Positions 6,281 to 7,538 of a stretch of 7,538 nucleotides of DNA are shown one piece after another. A program made the position numbers and the translations under genes. Numbering within the stretch: position 1 is the first letter of the stretch; every line of letters starts with the position of its first letter. The notes below the pieces were generated by a model. It was not told where the DNA came from. It searched no databases and saw nothing but the letters and a program-made list of their open reading frames with translations. Source of the DNA: JBBDNV01 sp040877415. Lineage in GTDB: Bacteria; Planctomycetota; Planctomycetia; Pirellulales; PALSA-1355. The DNA lies in the NCBI GenBank assembly GCA_040877415.1, contig JBBDNV010000023.1, positions 1 to 7,538 on the forward strand, read 5' to 3'.

Positions 6281-6327
6281 GGCTTTGATGAGGGATCCCG
6301 GTTTTTCACGGAGGTATTACGCCAGTC

Positions 6328-7538
6328 ATGACTCAGATTGAATTGGCCAAGGGCGGCGTCATCACTCCCGAAATGGAGTATGTCGCCAATCGCGAAAGCC
6401 TCGAGCCCGAGCTGGTGCGCGAGGAGGTCGCGCGCGGCCGCATGGTCATCCCGGCCAACAAGGTTCATCTCGCCAAGCGCCTGGAGCCGATGTGCATCGG
6501 CGTCGCATCCCGCACGAAGATCAACGCGAACATCGGCAATTCGGCGGTCACCAGCGACATCAAGGGCGAATTGGAAAAGCTGCACACGGCGGTGCATTTC
6601 GGGGCCGATACGGTGATGGATCTGTCGACCGGGCGCGACATCGACGCCATCCGGCGGGCGATACTCGACGCTTCGCCGGTGCCGATCGGCACCGTGCCCA
6701 TCTACCAGATGGTCCAGCAGTTGGACGACATCTGCGACATGAAGCCGCAAAACTTTCTGGACATGGTCGAGCACCAGGCGCGGCAGGGGGTCGACTACAT
6801 GACCGTCCACGCGGGCGTTTTGCTGGAACATTTGCACCTGACCATGGGCCGGGTCACCGGCATCGTCAGCCGCGGCGGCTCGCTCATCGCCAAGTGGATG
6901 ATGCACCATCGCCAGCAGAATCCGCTGTATACGCATTTCGAAGACCTGTGCGACATCATGCACGAGTACGACGTCACATGGAGCCTGGGCGACGGCTTGC
7001 GGCCCGGGTCGATCGCCGACGCCAGCGACGCGGCGCAATTCGCCGAGCTCGACGTGCTCGGCGAGCTCACCGCTCGGGCCTGGGCCAAGAACACGCAGGT
7101 GATGATCGAAGGCCCCGGACACATTCCCATGGACCAGATCGACATGAACGTCAAGCGCGAGATGGAGGTTTGCCACGAGGCGCCGTTCTACGTGCTGGGG
7201 CCCCTGGTGACCGACGTCGCTCCGGGCTACGACCATATCACCAGCGCCATTGGTGCGGCGCTGGCCGGCTGGAGCGGCGCGGCCATGCTGTGCTACGTCA
7301 CGCCCAAAGAGCATTTGGGCCTGCCCGAGAACGAAGACGTGAAGCAAGGCGTGATCGCCTATAAGATCGCGGCGCACGCGGCGGACCTTGCGCGGCATCG
7401 CCCGCACGCGCGCCAGCGCGACGACGCGCTGTCGAAGGCCCGCTTTGAATTCGACTGGAACGAGCAATTCCGGCTGGCGCTCGACCCGGAAACCGCGCGG
7501 CGGATGCACGACGAAACGCTGCCGCAGGACACGTTCAA
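6328..7538 (+). CDS. thiC: Phosphomethylpyrimidine synthase ThiC (3' end outside window)
   Basis: ThiC is a non-canonical radical SAM enzyme that converts aminoimidazole ribotide to hydroxymethylpyrimidine phosphate in thiamine synthesis. The frame is open to the window end: 403 codons plus two bases. Family signatures in order are INANIGNS (residues 65-72), GADTVMDLSTG (92-102), PVPIGTVPIYQ (117-127), GVDYMTVHAGV (154-164), GIVSRGG (178-184), SLGDGLRPGSI (219-229), MIEGPGHIPM (259-268), APGYDHITSAIGAA (298-311), YVTPKEHLGLP (323-333) and HDETLP (394-399). The iron-sulphur CX2CX4C motif expected shortly after HDETLP lies beyond the window. The protein starts directly at the catalytic region and lacks the N-terminal ThiC-associated domain of E. 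coli-type enzymes, so it is a short form of roughly 430 residues or a little more. The ATG has GGAGG (6310-6314) 13 bases upstream, a rather long spacing; no better in-frame start is near. Confidence 0.97.
   Translation, partial: MTQIELAKGGVITPEMEYVANRESLEPELVREEVARGRMVIPANKVHLAKRLEPMCIGVASRTKINANIGNSAVTSDIKGELEKLHTAVHFGADTVMDLSTGRDIDAIRRAILDASPVPIGTVPIYQMVQQLDDICDMKPQNFLDMVEHQARQGVDYMTVHAGVLLEHLHLTMGRVTGIVSRGGSLIAKWMMHHRQQNPLYTHFEDLCDIMHEYDVTWSLGDGLRPGSIADASDAAQFAELDVLGELTARAWAKNTQVMIEGPGHIPMDQIDMNVKREMEVCHEAPFYVLGPLVTDVAPGYDHITSAIGAALAGWSGAAMLCYVTPKEHLGLPENEDVKQGVIAYKIAAHAADLARHRPHARQRDDALSKARFEFDWNEQFRLALDPETARRMHDETLPQDTF

Noticed and set aside
6085..6327. TPP riboswitch ahead of thiC
   Set aside because: The conserved CUGAGA and ACCUGA-type segments are not present by eye, and the promoter leaves only a short leader.
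6055..7509. Long open frame on the minus strand (484 codons) opposite thiC
   Set aside because: It is antisense to the fully conserved thiC frame, rich in Arg, His and Val as expected for a GC-rich shadow frame, and resembles no protein family.

Overview
The window looks like chromosomal DNA from a planctomycete, probably of the Pirellulales type. The evidence is high GC, single genes separated by repeat-rich spacers, a small secreted protein of the planctomycete-enriched TIGR03067 family, a RoxA-like secreted di-heme cytochrome, and recurring short palindromic spacer repeats. This assignment is inference; no rRNA or marker phylogeny is available in the window.

Layout, left to right. 1-1440 (+): the C-terminal part of cobalamin-dependent methionine synthase (metH), cut by the window edge. 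1441-1773: a 333-base spacer made of REP-like hairpins and GA-rich repeats. 1774-2184 (-): a hotdog-fold thioesterase that keeps the active-site residues of FlK (fluoroacetyl-CoA thioesterase) but lacks the FlK lid. 2185-2737: a 553-base spacer with no convincing gene. It holds a perfect 52-base palindrome joined to a 26-base tandem repeat. 2738-4120 (+): a secreted di-heme c-type cytochrome. 4121-4315: two copies of a palindromic repeat between convergent genes. 4316-4738 (-): the TIGR03067 protein. 4739-5025: a divergent promoter region with a 9-base inverted repeat across the downstream promoter. 5026-6084 (+): a Tat-exported aldo/keto reductase. 6085-6327: a terminator-like repeat, its inverted copy, and a promoter. 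6328-7538 (+): thiC, cut by the window end.

The genes do not form an obvious operon or a single pathway. MetH and ThiC are core cofactor and one-carbon metabolism genes. The cytochrome, the aldo/keto reductase and the TIGR03067 protein are all predicted to be exported and are probably independent units. Each complete gene appears to have its own promoter or ribosome binding site. I found no defence, CRISPR, phage or transposase system. The most unusual material is in the spacers: several repeat families, some sharing modules, of which the palindrome at 2314-2365 is the most striking.
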